Below, piece after piece: positions 1 to 8,677 of a stretch of 64,000 bases of DNA. Source of the stretch: Streptomyces sp. RerS4. Its GTDB lineage: Bacteria > Actinomycetota > Actinomycetes > Streptomycetales > Streptomycetaceae. A program made the position numbers and the translations under genes. The stretch covers positions 1,612,001-1,676,000 of the forward strand of contig NZ_CP097322.1 in assembly GCF_023515955.1 (NCBI RefSeq). Direction: 5' to 3'. Numbering within the stretch: the stretch's first letter is position 1; every line of letters begins with the position of its first letter. A model generated the notes under the pieces. It saw nothing but the letters and a program-made list of their open reading frames with translations, had not been told where the DNA came from and did not search any database.

Positions 1-763
1 GGCCACGATCAGGCGTACATCCTCGACCACCTCCGCCTGGAGCCCCTGACCCCCTTCCGTGCGAGCTACGCCTACACCGACTTCGGGCTCACCGCAGCCG
101 CCGAGGCCATCGCCCGCTCCCACGGCACCAGCTGGCAGAAACTCAGCGCGGACACCCTCTTCAAGCCCGCCGGGATGACCCGCACCAGCACCGAGTTCTC
201 CGCGTACGCCAACTCCCCCGAGCGAGCCTTCGGCCACGTGAGGACCGCCGCCCGCACCGCCGCCGGCGCCCCCGTCTGGAGCCCCCGCTTCGTCCGCGAC
301 GCCGACGCCCAGCCCCCGCCGGCTGCGCCTCCAGCTCGCCGACGGCGCCCTCGACGGGAAGCGGATCGTCCCCGCCGACACCCTCGCGCGCACCCGCCTG
401 CCCGAGATCGTCGCCCAGGCCCGGACCCCCAGGGCACCCCGCAGTTCTACGGCCTCGGCTGGAACGTCTCCTACGCCGACGCCGGCCGGCTGCGCCTGAG
501 CCACTCCGGGGCCTTCGAGCTCGGCGCCAACTCCAACGTCACGATGCTCCCCTCGGAGCGGCTCGGCATCGTCGTCCTCACCAACGCCGCCCCCGCCGGC
601 CTCGCCGACGCCGTCGCCCTCGACTTCTACGACGGCGACACCTTCAGCTTCGAGACCGGTCGGCGAGAACGCCGTCGGGCGCACCGGGGTCACGTTCTCC
701 GACGGCACGGTCCGCGTCGAGTACCTGGACGCGAACCACCTGGGCACCTTGACCCGGAACTAG
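1..763 (+). pseudogene. Decayed serine hydrolase (beta-lactamase/PBP family), 5' truncated by window edge
   Basis: Remnant of a class C beta-lactamase-type serine hydrolase. One frame reads the family segment YTDFGLTAAAEAIA and then LFKPAGMTRTSTEF. Around 310-325 the reading jumps to LRLQLADGALDGKRIVPADT, and the Gly/Ser-rich stretch normally between these parts is missing, so there is a deletion plus a frameshift. Another shift near 420 restores QFYGLGWNVSY...HSGAFELGANSNVTMLP, and another near 658 is needed to read VGENAVGRTGVTFSDGT. The frame closes at TAG 761-763, inside an inverted-repeat element. The catalytic SxxK would lie upstream of the window. At least three reading-frame breaks make this a pseudogene, unless the shifts are assembly errors. 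Confidence 0.8.
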
Positions 764-850
764 GGGGTGTCTTCGGATCAGGCCGGGCTCGCGGTGGCCG
801 GCACCGACCACCGCTCCCGGATCCGGCCCGATCCGAAAGACACCCCCTAG
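760..850. mobile_element. MITE-like 91-bp inverted-repeat element
   Basis: Left end begins CTAGGGGGTGTCTT and the right end is its reverse complement. The arms pair over about 27 positions with one single-base gap (CTT versus CTTT) and one mismatch; both ends carry CTAG. There is no open frame inside. Such short elements are usually non-autonomous relatives of insertion sequences. The left arm supplies the stop codon of the upstream serine-hydrolase remnant. It could instead act as a strong bidirectional terminator; no second copy was noticed in this window. Confidence 0.6.
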
Positions 851-897
851 GCCCGCCCGAAAGGGGCCCCGGCGGCGGCCGCCTACCCTTGACCCCG

Positions 898-1872
898 ATG
901 AGCCGCAGATCCCACATCCCGCCCGCGCCCCTGCCGCAGCAGTCCGGCATCGACCCGGTCCGCATGCGCCTGCCCCCCGACCCCGAGGGCAGGTGGCCGG
1001 TGCTCGGCGCGTACCTGACCGAGCGCTACGCCGGCACGCGCGGCGCCGAGGCGATGGCGCGGCTGCTCGCGGCGGGCCGGGTGCTCGGCGTCGGCGGTCG
1101 GGTGCTGCGCCCGGAGGACCCGTACGAGCCGGGCGGCTGGCTCTGGTTCCACCGGGACATGCCGCCCGAGCCGGTGGTTCCGTTCCCGATCCGCGTCGTA
1201 CACCGGGACCGGCACCTGCTGGTGGTGGACAAGCCGCACTTCCTGGCGACCACCCCGCGCGGCAGCCACGTCACCCAGACCGCCCTGGCCCGGCTGCGCG
1301 AGGAGCTGGACCTGCCCACCCTCAGCCCGGCGCACCGGCTGGACCGGATGACGGCCGGACTGGTGATGTTCAGCATCCGCCCCGAGGACCGGGGCGCCTA
1401 CCAGCTGCTGTTCCAGGAGCGTCGGGTCCACAAGGAGTACGAGGCCCTCGCCCCGTACGACGCGACCGTGGAGCTGCCGCGGCTGGTCCGCAGCAACATC
1501 GAGAAGGTGCGCGGGCTGATCGCGGTGATCGAGCACCCGGACGCCGAGCCCAACTCCGAGAGCCTGGTCGAACTCGCCGAGACCCGCGCCGGCCTCGGCC
1601 GCTACCGGCTGACCCCGCACACCGGCCGCACCCACCAGCTGCGGGTCCACATGAGCGGCCTGGGGCTGCCCATCCTCGGCGACCCGGTCTACCCGGTCGT
1701 CGCCGTCGAGACCGCTCCGACGGACTTCCGCCGCCCCCTCCAGCTGCTGGCCAAGACCCTGTCCTTCACCGATCCGGTCACGGGCCGGGCACACCGCCTG
1801 GAGTCGGGGCTCACCCTCCAGGCCTGGGACGACCCCGCGGGCTGGGAGGCGGGCCCCCCGCCGGCCTGTTAG
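898..1872 (+). CDS. RluA-family 23S rRNA/tRNA pseudouridine synthase
   Basis: 324-residue pseudouridine synthase that isomerises uridine in structured RNA. The active-site block is HRLDRMTAGL near residue 147, with the catalytic Asp in RLDR. Upstream is the family segment VVDKPHFLATTPRGSHV, and later comes GRTHQLRVHMSGLGLPILGD, the RluA C-terminal signature. The roughly 100-residue N-terminal extension has a weak S4-like feel and typifies actinobacterial members. ATG 898 follows the MITE by about 50 bases and has no obvious Shine-Dalgarno. The 3' end overlaps the convergent TetR gene by 62 bases. The exact target uridine cannot be assigned. Confidence 0.88.
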   Translation: MSRRSHIPPAPLPQQSGIDPVRMRLPPDPEGRWPVLGAYLTERYAGTRGAEAMARLLAAGRVLGVGGRVLRPEDPYEPGGWLWFHRDMPPEPVVPFPIRVVHRDRHLLVVDKPHFLATTPRGSHVTQTALARLREELDLPTLSPAHRLDRMTAGLVMFSIRPEDRGAYQLLFQERRVHKEYEALAPYDATVELPRLVRSNIEKVRGLIAVIEHPDAEPNSESLVELAETRAGLGRYRLTPHTGRTHQLRVHMSGLGLPILGDPVYPVVAVETAPTDFRRPLQLLAKTLSFTDPVTGRAHRLESGLTLQAWDDPAGWEAGPPPAC

Positions 1873-2539
1873 GCGGACCGCCCTTGGGCCGGCCCCCCGC
1901 GAGGCCCGCGACGCGCAGCGCCGCGTCGGCGGCGGCCTCGGCGAAGGCGGCCACCGGGCGGGCCGGGTCGGAGCGGCGGACGAGCATGACGCCCTCGATC
2001 AGGCCGAAGACCAGGTCGTTGCGGAGCGACAGGGCGGACCTGTCCCCGGCCAGTTCGTCGCCTATGTCGGTGGCGCGCAGCAACGCCCGGTAGCTGTCGC
2101 GCAGTTCCTCCCGCATCCGGTGGAACCGCCCGAACCGCGCCCCCAGCAACTCGGGCAACAGGTAGAGAGCGCCCAGGTTGTACGGGCCCCCGCACAGCAG
2201 GAGCACGTCCGAACGGCACAGCTCCCACAGCCGCAGCGCGGCCGGCCGTGCGGTGTCGGCCAGGAGCCGGCGCGCGAGGGCCAGCGAGGGCGCGACCGTC
2301 GACTCCAGCAGCTCGGCGAGGAGTTCCTCCTTGCCGGCGAAGTAGTGGTACATCGTGGCCTGGCGCATCCCGGCCCGTTCGGCCACCGCCCGTGTGGTGG
2401 TGGCCGCGTATCCCCGCGCCGTGAACAGCTCGGCCGCCGCGCACAGGAGTTCCTCGCGCGGCGGCCGGCCGGTCGGCGCCCTCAGATCGGCGCGTGGCCG
2501 ACCGACCCGTCTCGGTCCTTCGTCCGTTCCCCCACTCAT
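1811..2539 (-). CDS. TetR/AcrR-family transcriptional regulator
   Basis: 242-residue one-component regulator. The N-terminal helix-turn-helix domain is at residues 28-75, with LFTARGYAATTTRAVAERAG followed by MRQATMYHYFAGKEELLAEL, which fits TetR closely. The C-terminal ligand domain shows a GALYLLPELLGARF segment seen in actinobacterial TetR proteins. The tail is a low-complexity Gly/Pro/Arg stretch and lies opposite the end of the pseudouridine synthase gene, so the two converge and overlap by 62 bases. No adjacent efflux or metabolic gene suggests a regulon. The ligand is unknown. Confidence 0.86.
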   Translation of the reverse strand: MSGGTDEGPRRVGRPRADLRAPTGRPPREELLCAAAELFTARGYAATTTRAVAERAGMRQATMYHYFAGKEELLAELLESTVAPSLALARRLLADTARPAALRLWELCRSDVLLLCGGPYNLGALYLLPELLGARFGRFHRMREELRDSYRALLRATDIGDELAGDRSALSLRNDLVFGLIEGVMLVRRSDPARPVAAFAEAAADAALRVAGLAGGRPKGGPPNRPAGGPPPSPRGRPRPGG

Positions 2540-2629
2540 AAGCCGATCGTCGCACAGGACGCGGCGGAAGGATCATGGCAAGAGATGAGATCCGGCCATG
2601 CCCTGTCTCAGAGGAAGCCCCAAAACCGG

Positions 2630-5479
2630 CTATCCGAGCGAGCTGTAGGCCACTACACCCCGCAACAGGGCGTCGACGGCCTTGCGCGCGTTGCGCGCCA
2701 CCGTGCTCCCGCTCCCCGAGGACGCCGGAGCGGTGTTCACGGGCGCCGCCGCGGCGATCTGCCCGAGGACGTCGATGACCTGCTTGCACCAGCGCACGAA
2801 GTCACCGGCCGGCATCTCCGCCTCGCGCAGCACCTCGTCGAGGCTCTTGTCCGAGGCCCACTGGTACGCCGCCCACGCGAAGCCGAGGTCGGGTTCGCGC
2901 TGCCCCACGCCCTCGGCCTGGTTGATGCGGTACTCCTCCTCCAGCGCGTCGAGCCGGCCCCAGATCCGGACCATCTCGCCCAGCGCCGCCTTCGCCGCAC
3001 CGCCCGGCACCTTCGGCGGCACCGCGTCGTCGGACTGACGGGCCTCGAAGACCAACGCCGAGACGCAGGCGGCCAGTTCGGCGGGGTTCAGCCCCTCCCA
3101 GACGCCCTCGCGCAGGCACTCCGACGCCAGCAGGTCCAGCTCGCCGTAGAGGCGGGCGAGCCGCTTGCCGTGCACGGTGACCTCGTCCTCGCGCAGGTAG
3201 TCCAGCTCGGTGAGCAGGGCGTGGATCCGGTCGAAGGTGCGGGCGATGGTGTTCGTCCGGCCCTCGATGCGCCGCTCCAACTGCTGCGTGTCGCGCCTGA
3301 GCCGGTGGTAGCGCTCCGCCCAGCGGGCGTGGTCCTCGCGTTCGTCGCAGCCGTGGCAGGGGTGCGCGCGCAGCGCCGTACGCAGGCGGGTGATCTCGCG
3401 GTCGTCGGCCGCGGCGGCCCGGCCGGGGCGGTGCCGCTCGGGGACGAGGTGCCCGGCCTTGTTGCGCAGCGCGGTCGCCAGGTCCCGGCGGGACTGCGGC
3501 GAGCGCGCGTTGAACGTCTTCGGGATCCGCATCCGGTCGAGGGCCTCGACGGGGACCGGGAAGTCGATCGCGGCGAGCCGCTTGACCTGCCGCTCGGCGG
3601 TGAGCACCAGCGGGCGCGGTCCCTCGTGGTACTCCTGTCCGCGGCCGTGGACGCGCCCGGCCGGCACGCCCGGGTCCAGGACCAGCGCGAGACCGGCGAA
3701 CTTGCCCGTCGGTACGTGGATGACGTCGCCCGGCTTGAGCCGCTCCAGCGCGGTGGCGGCCTGCGCCCGGCGCTGGGCGGCGCCCTGCTTGGCCAGGTCG
3801 TTCTCGCGGTCCTTGAGTTCGCGGCGCAGCCGCGCGTACTCCTCGAAGTCGCCGAGGTGGCAGGTCATGCCCTCCCGGTAGCCTTCGAGGCCCTCCTCGT
3901 TGCGCTGGACCTGCTTGGAGATGCCGACGACGGAGCGGTCGGCCTGGAACTGCGCGAAGGAGGTCTCCAGGAGTTCGCGCGAGCGGTGCCGCCCGAACTG
4001 CGAGACCAGGTTGACGGCCATGTTGTACGAGGGCTTGAAGCTGGAGCGCAGCGGATACGTACGGGTACCCGCGAGCCCGGCGAGCTGCACCGGGTCCATG
4101 CCCCGCTGCCACAGCACCACCGCGTGGCCCTCGACGTCGATGCCGCGCCGCCCGGCCCGGCCGGTGAGCTGCGTGTACTCGCCGGGGGTGATGTCGGCGT
4201 GCTGCTCGCCGTTCCACTTGACGAGCTTCTCCAGGATGACCGTGCGGGCGGGCATGTTGATGCCCAGCGCGAGGGTCTCGGTGGCGAAGACGGCCTTGAC
4301 GAGGCCGCGGACGAACAGCTCCTCCACGACCTCCTTGAAGGTCGGCAGCATGCCCGCGTGGTGGGCGGCGATGCCCCGCTCCAGGCCTTCGAGCCATTCG
4401 TAGTAGCCGAGGACGTGCAGGTCCTCGGCGGGGATGGAGGCGGTGCGCTCCTCGACGATCTCACGGACCCTCAGGCGGGCGGTGTCGTCGTTGAGCCGCA
4501 GACCCGCGTACAGGCACTGCTGGACGGCGGCCTCGCAGCCGGCCCGGCTGAAGATGAAGTTGATGGCCGGGAGCAGGTCGTCGCCGTCGAGGCGGGCGAT
4601 GACCTCGGGGCGGCCGGGGGTCCAGATACGGTTGCGGGAGCGGCGTTCGCGCTCGCGGTCGGCCTCGCGGACCATCTTGCCGCGCCGCCGGTCCTTGGGG
4701 CTGTAGGTGCGGCTGTTCTCCTCGCGGGCCATCCGCAGCAGGTCGGGGTTGACCTCGCGGCGGCCGGAGCCGCGGCCTCCGTGGTCGGACTCCTCCTCGA
4801 AGAGGTCGTAGATCCTCCGGCCGGCCATGACGTGCTGCCACAGCGGTACGGGCCGCTCCTCGGAGACGATCACCTCGGTGTCGCCGCGCACGGTGTCGAG
4901 CCAGTCGCCGAACTCCTCGGCGTTGGAGACGGTCGCGGACAGCGATACGAGGGTGACCGACTCGGGGAGGTGGATGATCACTTCCTCCCAGACGGCGCCG
5001 CGGAAGCGGTCGGAGAGGTAGTGCACCTCGTCCATGACCACGTAGCCGAGGCCGCCGAGGACCTGGGAGCCGGCGTAGAGCATGTTGCGCAGGACCTCGG
5101 TGGTCATCACGACCACGGGGGCGTCGCCGTTGACGCTGTTGTCGCCGGTCAGCAGGCCCACGCGGGCGGCGCCGTAGCGCTTGACGAGGTCCGCGTACTT
5201 CTGGTTCGACAGGGCCTTGATGGGTGTCGTGTAGAAGCACTTGCGGCCCTGCTGGAGGGCGAGGTGGACGGCGAACTCGCCGACGATGGTCTTGCCCGAG
5301 CCGGTCGGGGCGGCCACCAGGACGCCCTTGCCGGCCTCCAGTGCCTTGCAGGCCTCGATCTGGTACGGGTCCAGATCGAATTCGTACATCTCGCGGAAGG
5401 GGGCCAGGGCGGTGGCCTCTTCGGCGGCGCGGATCCGGGCAGCGGCGTACCGCTCGGCGGGTGAGAGTTCTTCGGTCAT
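2630..5479 (-). CDS. helY: DEAD/DEAH-box RNA helicase, HelY/Mtr4-Ski2 type
   Basis: 949-residue superfamily 2 helicase. Motif I is AAPTGSGKTIVGEFAVH (about residues 58-74), motif II is DEVHYLSD, motif III is SATVSNAEEFGDWL, and motif VI is QLTGRAGRRGID. The C-terminal half carries the DSHCT-like domain of Ski2/Mtr4 helicases, including the segment CHGCDEREDHARWAERY. Closest functional relatives act on RNA. In mycobacteria helY also sits directly after tatA-tatC, so synteny supports the name. An in-frame upstream start exists at 5512, but MTEELSPAERYAAARI matches the family N-terminus and starts at 5479. It is the last gene of the minus-strand proteasome-Tat-helicase block. Confidence 0.93.
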   Translation of the reverse strand: MTEELSPAERYAAARIRAAEEATALAPFREMYEFDLDPYQIEACKALEAGKGVLVAAPTGSGKTIVGEFAVHLALQQGRKCFYTTPIKALSNQKYADLVKRYGAARVGLLTGDNSVNGDAPVVVMTTEVLRNMLYAGSQVLGGLGYVVMDEVHYLSDRFRGAVWEEVIIHLPESVTLVSLSATVSNAEEFGDWLDTVRGDTEVIVSEERPVPLWQHVMAGRRIYDLFEEESDHGGRGSGRREVNPDLLRMAREENSRTYSPKDRRRGKMVREADRERERRSRNRIWTPGRPEVIARLDGDDLLPAINFIFSRAGCEAAVQQCLYAGLRLNDDTARLRVREIVEERTASIPAEDLHVLGYYEWLEGLERGIAAHHAGMLPTFKEVVEELFVRGLVKAVFATETLALGINMPARTVILEKLVKWNGEQHADITPGEYTQLTGRAGRRGIDVEGHAVVLWQRGMDPVQLAGLAGTRTYPLRSSFKPSYNMAVNLVSQFGRHRSRELLETSFAQFQADRSVVGISKQVQRNEEGLEGYREGMTCHLGDFEEYARLRRELKDRENDLAKQGAAQRRAQAATALERLKPGDVIHVPTGKFAGLALVLDPGVPAGRVHGRGQEYHEGPRPLVLTAERQVKRLAAIDFPVPVEALDRMRIPKTFNARSPQSRRDLATALRNKAGHLVPERHRPGRAAAADDREITRLRTALRAHPCHGCDEREDHARWAERYHRLRRDTQQLERRIEGRTNTIARTFDRIHALLTELDYLREDEVTVHGKRLARLYGELDLLASECLREGVWEGLNPAELAACVSALVFEARQSDDAVPPKVPGGAAKAALGEMVRIWGRLDALEEEYRINQAEGVGQREPDLGFAWAAYQWASDKSLDEVLREAEMPAGDFVRWCKQVIDVLGQIAAAAPVNTAPASSGSGSTVARNARKAVDALLRGVVAYSSLG

Positions 5480-5612
5480 CTTGCTGTCGAGCCTACCCGC
5501 CGCCTGTGACAACAGTCGCGGTCATTTAAACGATCGTCCCGCGCGCGGGAACGACCCGGCCCGAGCGCGCCGGGGGCGTACTCGGGCCAGGTCAGGTCGG
5601 GTGGGGCCGGGG

Positions 5613-6578
5613 TCAGGTCGCGTCGTCGTAGCCGTTGATCCGGCGGCGTCCGCCGTCGGCCTGCTCGGGCAGCGCGGAGGCGGCCGGGGCGGAGGCGGGG
5701 GCGCCGACCGGGGCCGGGGCGAGGTCCAGCTCGGAGGCCTCGTCGTCGTCGAGGCCGGCATCCGGGTCGTTGCGACGGCGCCGGCGGTCGTTGACCAGGC
5801 AGATCCCGAGGGCGATGAAGTACAGGGCGACGATCGGGGCGGCCAGCGTCAGCATCGTCAGCGGGTCACCCGTGGGCGTCGCGAACGCCGCGAAGAGCGT
5901 GATGCCGAGGACCATGGCACGCCACCAGCTGCCGAGGCGCTTGGCGGTGAGGACCCCGGTGAAGTTCAGCAGGACCAGCATCAGCGGCAGCTCGAAGGCG
6001 AGGCCGAAGACCACGACCATGCGCGTGACCAGGTCGAGGTAGTCGTCGACCGGCAGCAGGTTCTTCACGTGGTCGGGGGTGAAGCCGAGGAGGATCTCCG
6101 CCGTCTGCGGCAGGATCTTGTACGCGAGCACCGCGCCGGCGAGGAAGAGGGGGGCGCCGACCGCGACGAAGCTCATCGCGTACTTCTTCTCGTTGCGGTG
6201 CAGGCCGGGGGCGGCGAACGCCCACAGCTGGTAGAGCCAGACCGGGGCGGAGAGCACGATGCCCGCGGACAGGCCGACCTTCAGCGCGATGGAGAAGGGC
6301 GCGGTCAGGCCGTTGGTCGTCATCTCGGCACAAGGGGCACCGTTGCGCTGGTGCGTGGCACCGTTGACGCAACCGACGGAGGAGAGCATCGGCTCCAGCA
6401 GGAAGTCGATGATCGGCCGGTAGAAGTACGCCGCGACGATCGTGACCACGATGATCGCCAGGACCGACTTCAGCAGGCGGTTTCTCAGCTCACGCAGGTG
6501 CTCGATCAGCGGCATGCGCCCTTCGGCGTCCTTCGCCTGCTGATCCTTTTTCCCCTGCTTGCGGGCAGACTTGAGCAA
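5613..6578 (-). CDS. tatC: Sec-independent (Tat) translocase subunit TatC
   Basis: Polytopic inner-membrane receptor of the twin-arginine pathway, which binds the RR signal peptide and partners with TatA. The family N-terminus RMPLIEHLRELRNRLLKSV is present, followed by six predicted membrane segments, including YQLWAFAAPGLHRNEKKY with the conserved FxxPGLxxxE segment. At 321 residues it is longer than E. coli TatC because of a charged, Ala/Pro-rich cytoplasmic tail (RRRRRNDPDAGLDDDEA onward). The start appears to be TTG 6578 behind GGGACG. It lies 56 bases downstream of tatA in the same direction, so an operon is likely. Confidence 0.95.
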   Translation of the reverse strand: MLKSARKQGKKDQQAKDAEGRMPLIEHLRELRNRLLKSVLAIIVVTIVAAYFYRPIIDFLLEPMLSSVGCVNGATHQRNGAPCAEMTTNGLTAPFSIALKVGLSAGIVLSAPVWLYQLWAFAAPGLHRNEKKYAMSFVAVGAPLFLAGAVLAYKILPQTAEILLGFTPDHVKNLLPVDDYLDLVTRMVVVFGLAFELPLMLVLLNFTGVLTAKRLGSWWRAMVLGITLFAAFATPTGDPLTMLTLAAPIVALYFIALGICLVNDRRRRRNDPDAGLDDDEASELDLAPAPVGAPASAPAASALPEQADGGRRRINGYDDAT

Positions 6579-6634
6579 CCCACGTCCCTTGTCTCGTTGC
6601 AGATGACTGGTGTGACGGGTGTGGCCGCCGGCCC

Positions 6635-6931
6635 TCAGCCCTGGGTGGTGCGGTTCGGCTCGCTGACGGGACGCGCGCTGGTGACGTCACCGGGGGCCGC
6701 CTGGATCGTGCGCGGAGCGACGGGCTGCTGCGCGGCCTGGTCGGCGGCCGGCGCCGGCTGCGCCGCGTCCTCCGCCTCGCCGTCCTTCTTCATCGCCTTG
6801 GCCTCGCTCTTGAGGATGCGGGCCGACTTGCCGAGGGAGCGGGCCATCTCGGGGAGCTTCTTGGCGCCGAACAGCAGCACGATGACAGCGATGATCAGAA
6901 GGATCTCAAGGGGCTTCAGATTGCCGATCAT
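6635..6931 (-). CDS. tatA: Sec-independent translocase pore subunit TatA
   Basis: 98-residue TatA/E-type protein: a short N-terminal membrane helix (LKPLEILLIIAVIVLLFGAK), the FGAKKLPE hinge, then the amphipathic helix MARSLGKSARILKSEAKAMK and an acidic/Pro-Ala tail. It oligomerises around TatC to pass folded proteins across the membrane. ATG 6931 follows a GGAAG ribosome-binding site; the longer open frame upstream is not coding. The DNA before the start is AT-richer than the surroundings and probably contains the promoter of the tatA-tatC pair. Confidence 0.95.
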   Translation of the reverse strand: MIGNLKPLEILLIIAVIVLLFGAKKLPEMARSLGKSARILKSEAKAMKKDGEAEDAAQPAPAADQAAQQPVAPRTIQAAPGDVTSARPVSEPNRTTQG

Positions 6932-7134
6932 GTGGGTCTTCCTTCTCACCGAAGCGGCTGGTTGTGGTGGCCTCGCGGCCCCGGACAAAGATCCGACGCC
7001 GCCTGACATGGATCGTAACCCCCGAGGGTTAACGCCCGGCAATCCCCTGGGGTCCGCACGCTTGCACACGCGACTGCCGACGGTACGGGTCCACGCCGCC
7101 AGTTTCCATGGACGGACCATGGCGGGCCTATATC

Positions 7135-7335
7135 CTACGGCCGCGCCGCCCGCCCGGACCGGGCCAGATCGGTCGCCGCCCGCTCCAGGTCCCCCGTCGC
7201 CTCGGTGATGCGACGGCTGGCCTCGGCCACCTGGCCGGACAGCCGCCGCACCTCCACGAAGACCCGTACGGCCAGGACGGACAGGACGGCGAGCCCGAGG
7301 AAACCCAGGGCGATTGCGAGCATCGGCCACAGCAT
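7135..7335 (-). CDS. Small membrane-anchored coiled-coil protein
   Basis: 66-residue protein with one N-terminal membrane helix (MLWPMLAIALGFLGLAVLSVL) and a heptad-like helix VRRLSGQVAEASRRITEATG to about residue 58. The layout resembles DUF948-type small membrane proteins. It lies between tatA and the zinc-ribbon gene in the conserved pafBC-tatAC neighbourhood. No enzymatic motif is visible. Location next to the Tat genes suggests a membrane role, but that is inference only. Confidence 0.7.
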   Translation of the reverse strand: MLWPMLAIALGFLGLAVLSVLAVRVFVEVRRLSGQVAEASRRITEATGDLERAATDLARSGRAARP

Positions 7336-7359
7336 GGGAGGAGCCTAACCGGCCTCGCC

Positions 7360-7650
7360 TCACACGCTGCGCAAGGTGCTCACCCCACCGCCCGTCAGCA
7401 GCTCGACGATGCGCTCACCGGCGGGTTTGCGGACACCCGCCCCGCACTCGGGGCAGGTGAAGGAGTAGAAGGTGCTCCGTCTGCTGCCGCCGATCACGAG
7501 TCTGAGGGCGCTCGCAGCGAGTTCGAAACGGGCCTTGCACTGCGGGCAGGCCGCCTTGAAGGTGACCTCGCGGCCCGCCGCCGGGGCGCCCGCGCCCCGC
7601 TGCCCACCGCCGGCCGGGGGCCCCTGCCTCGGCCCGGATGATGGCGACAT
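7360..7650 (-). CDS. Small zinc-ribbon protein of unknown function
   Basis: 96-residue protein with two CxxC knuckles, CPQCKARFELAASAL and later CPECGAGVRKPAGE, spaced about 30 residues apart, consistent with a zinc ribbon. A Gly/Pro-rich disordered N-terminus precedes them. ATG 7650 follows a GGGGAG sequence. It ends 24 bases before the next minus-strand gene and starts 15 bases after the pafC stop, so it is probably in the pafBC transcript. Function is not recognised; DNA, RNA or protein binding are all possible. Confidence 0.75.
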   Translation of the reverse strand: MSPSSGPRQGPPAGGGQRGAGAPAAGREVTFKAACPQCKARFELAASALRLVIGGSRRSTFYSFTCPECGAGVRKPAGERIVELLTGGGVSTLRSV

Positions 7651-7665
7651 CGCTCCCCGCTCTCC

Positions 7666-8634
7666 CTAGACCTGTTCCCCGTACCCCGCGAGTGCCTCTT
7701 GAGCGGCCTTCCGCGCGCTCTCGGCCGGCTCCGGCGGCGACACGATCCGACCGTCGCGCCCCAGCCGCAGCGCGAGACGGCGCAGCGAGGCCGGATCGGG
7801 GCTGCGCAGCGTGATCCGCAGGCCGCCGTCCGCCAGTTCCTCGGCGCTGTCGTGCGGGTAGTACTCGGCCACCCAGCGTCCGCCGGGCGCGACCTCGATG
7901 ACGACCTCGGGGTCCTCGGCGGCCGGCTGGACCAGGCCCTCGGACAGGTCGCGGGGCTCGATCGCGGGCGGCTCGGCCCGCTCGTCCAGCAGCCGGATCT
8001 CGGCGACCCGGTCGAGCCGGAAGGTGCGCCGGGCCTCCGAGAGGTGGCACCACCCCTCCATGTACGTGTGTCCCACCGCGAAGAGCCGGATCGGGTCGAC
8101 CTTGCGCTCCGTCAGCTCGTCGCGGGCCGGCGAGTAGTAGCGCAGCCAGATCCGGCGCCGTTCGGCGATGGCCCGGTCGACGTCCGCGAAGACCCCGCCC
8201 TCCGCCTCGAACGTCACCGACAGCCGGGCGCTGGCCCCGGCGGCCTCGCCGGCGGCCGCCTCCAGCTTGGCGGTGGCGCGCAGCAGCGCGTCGCGGTCGC
8301 TCTCGCGCAGCCCCGGCAGGGTCGCCACCGCGCGGGCGGCGACCAGCAGCGCGGTCGCCTCGTCGGCGGCCAGGCGCAGCGGCTCGGCGGTGGACTCCCC
8401 CGAGGCGTCGGGGTTGCGCCACCAGATGCGCTCCCCGTCGGTGTCGATGTCGAGCAGGTCCCCGCCCCGGAAGCTGGTGCCGCACATGGGCAGCACGTCG
8501 AGGTCCGAGATCAGCTCGTCCTCGGTGATCCCGAAGGCGCGGGCGACGTCGGCGACGTGCGCACCGGGGCGCTCGCGCAGGTAGGTCACCAGGGACAGCA
8601 TGCGGCGGGTCTGGTCGATGGCGTTGGTGGCCAT
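7666..8634 (-). CDS. pafC: WYL-domain transcriptional regulator PafC
   Basis: 322-residue regulator: N-terminal winged-helix part (MLSLVTYLRERPGAHVADVA), then a WYL domain with RRIWLRYYSPARDELTERKV and HTYMEGWCHLSEARRTFRLD (the usual W-Y-L positions), then the C-terminal WCX extension. In mycobacteria PafB and PafC form a heterodimer that activates DNA-damage genes independently of LexA; the WYL domain senses single-stranded DNA. It follows pafB by 43 bases, as in other actinobacteria. Its role in Streptomyces is inferred from family and synteny. Confidence 0.92.
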   Translation of the reverse strand: MATNAIDQTRRMLSLVTYLRERPGAHVADVARAFGITEDELISDLDVLPMCGTSFRGGDLLDIDTDGERIWWRNPDASGESTAEPLRLAADEATALLVAARAVATLPGLRESDRDALLRATAKLEAAAGEAAGASARLSVTFEAEGGVFADVDRAIAERRRIWLRYYSPARDELTERKVDPIRLFAVGHTYMEGWCHLSEARRTFRLDRVAEIRLLDERAEPPAIEPRDLSEGLVQPAAEDPEVVIEVAPGGRWVAEYYPHDSAEELADGGLRITLRSPDPASLRRLALRLGRDGRIVSPPEPAESARKAAQEALAGYGEQV

Positions 8635-8677
8635 GCTGGTACGTCTCCCCCTCGGGGCGTCGCTGTTGTTGTTCCGG

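Noticed and set aside
2120..5464. Long plus-strand open frame of over 1100 codons
   Set aside because: Lies opposite helY; composition is Arg/Ala/Gly/Asp typical of a GC3 shadow, no family motif.
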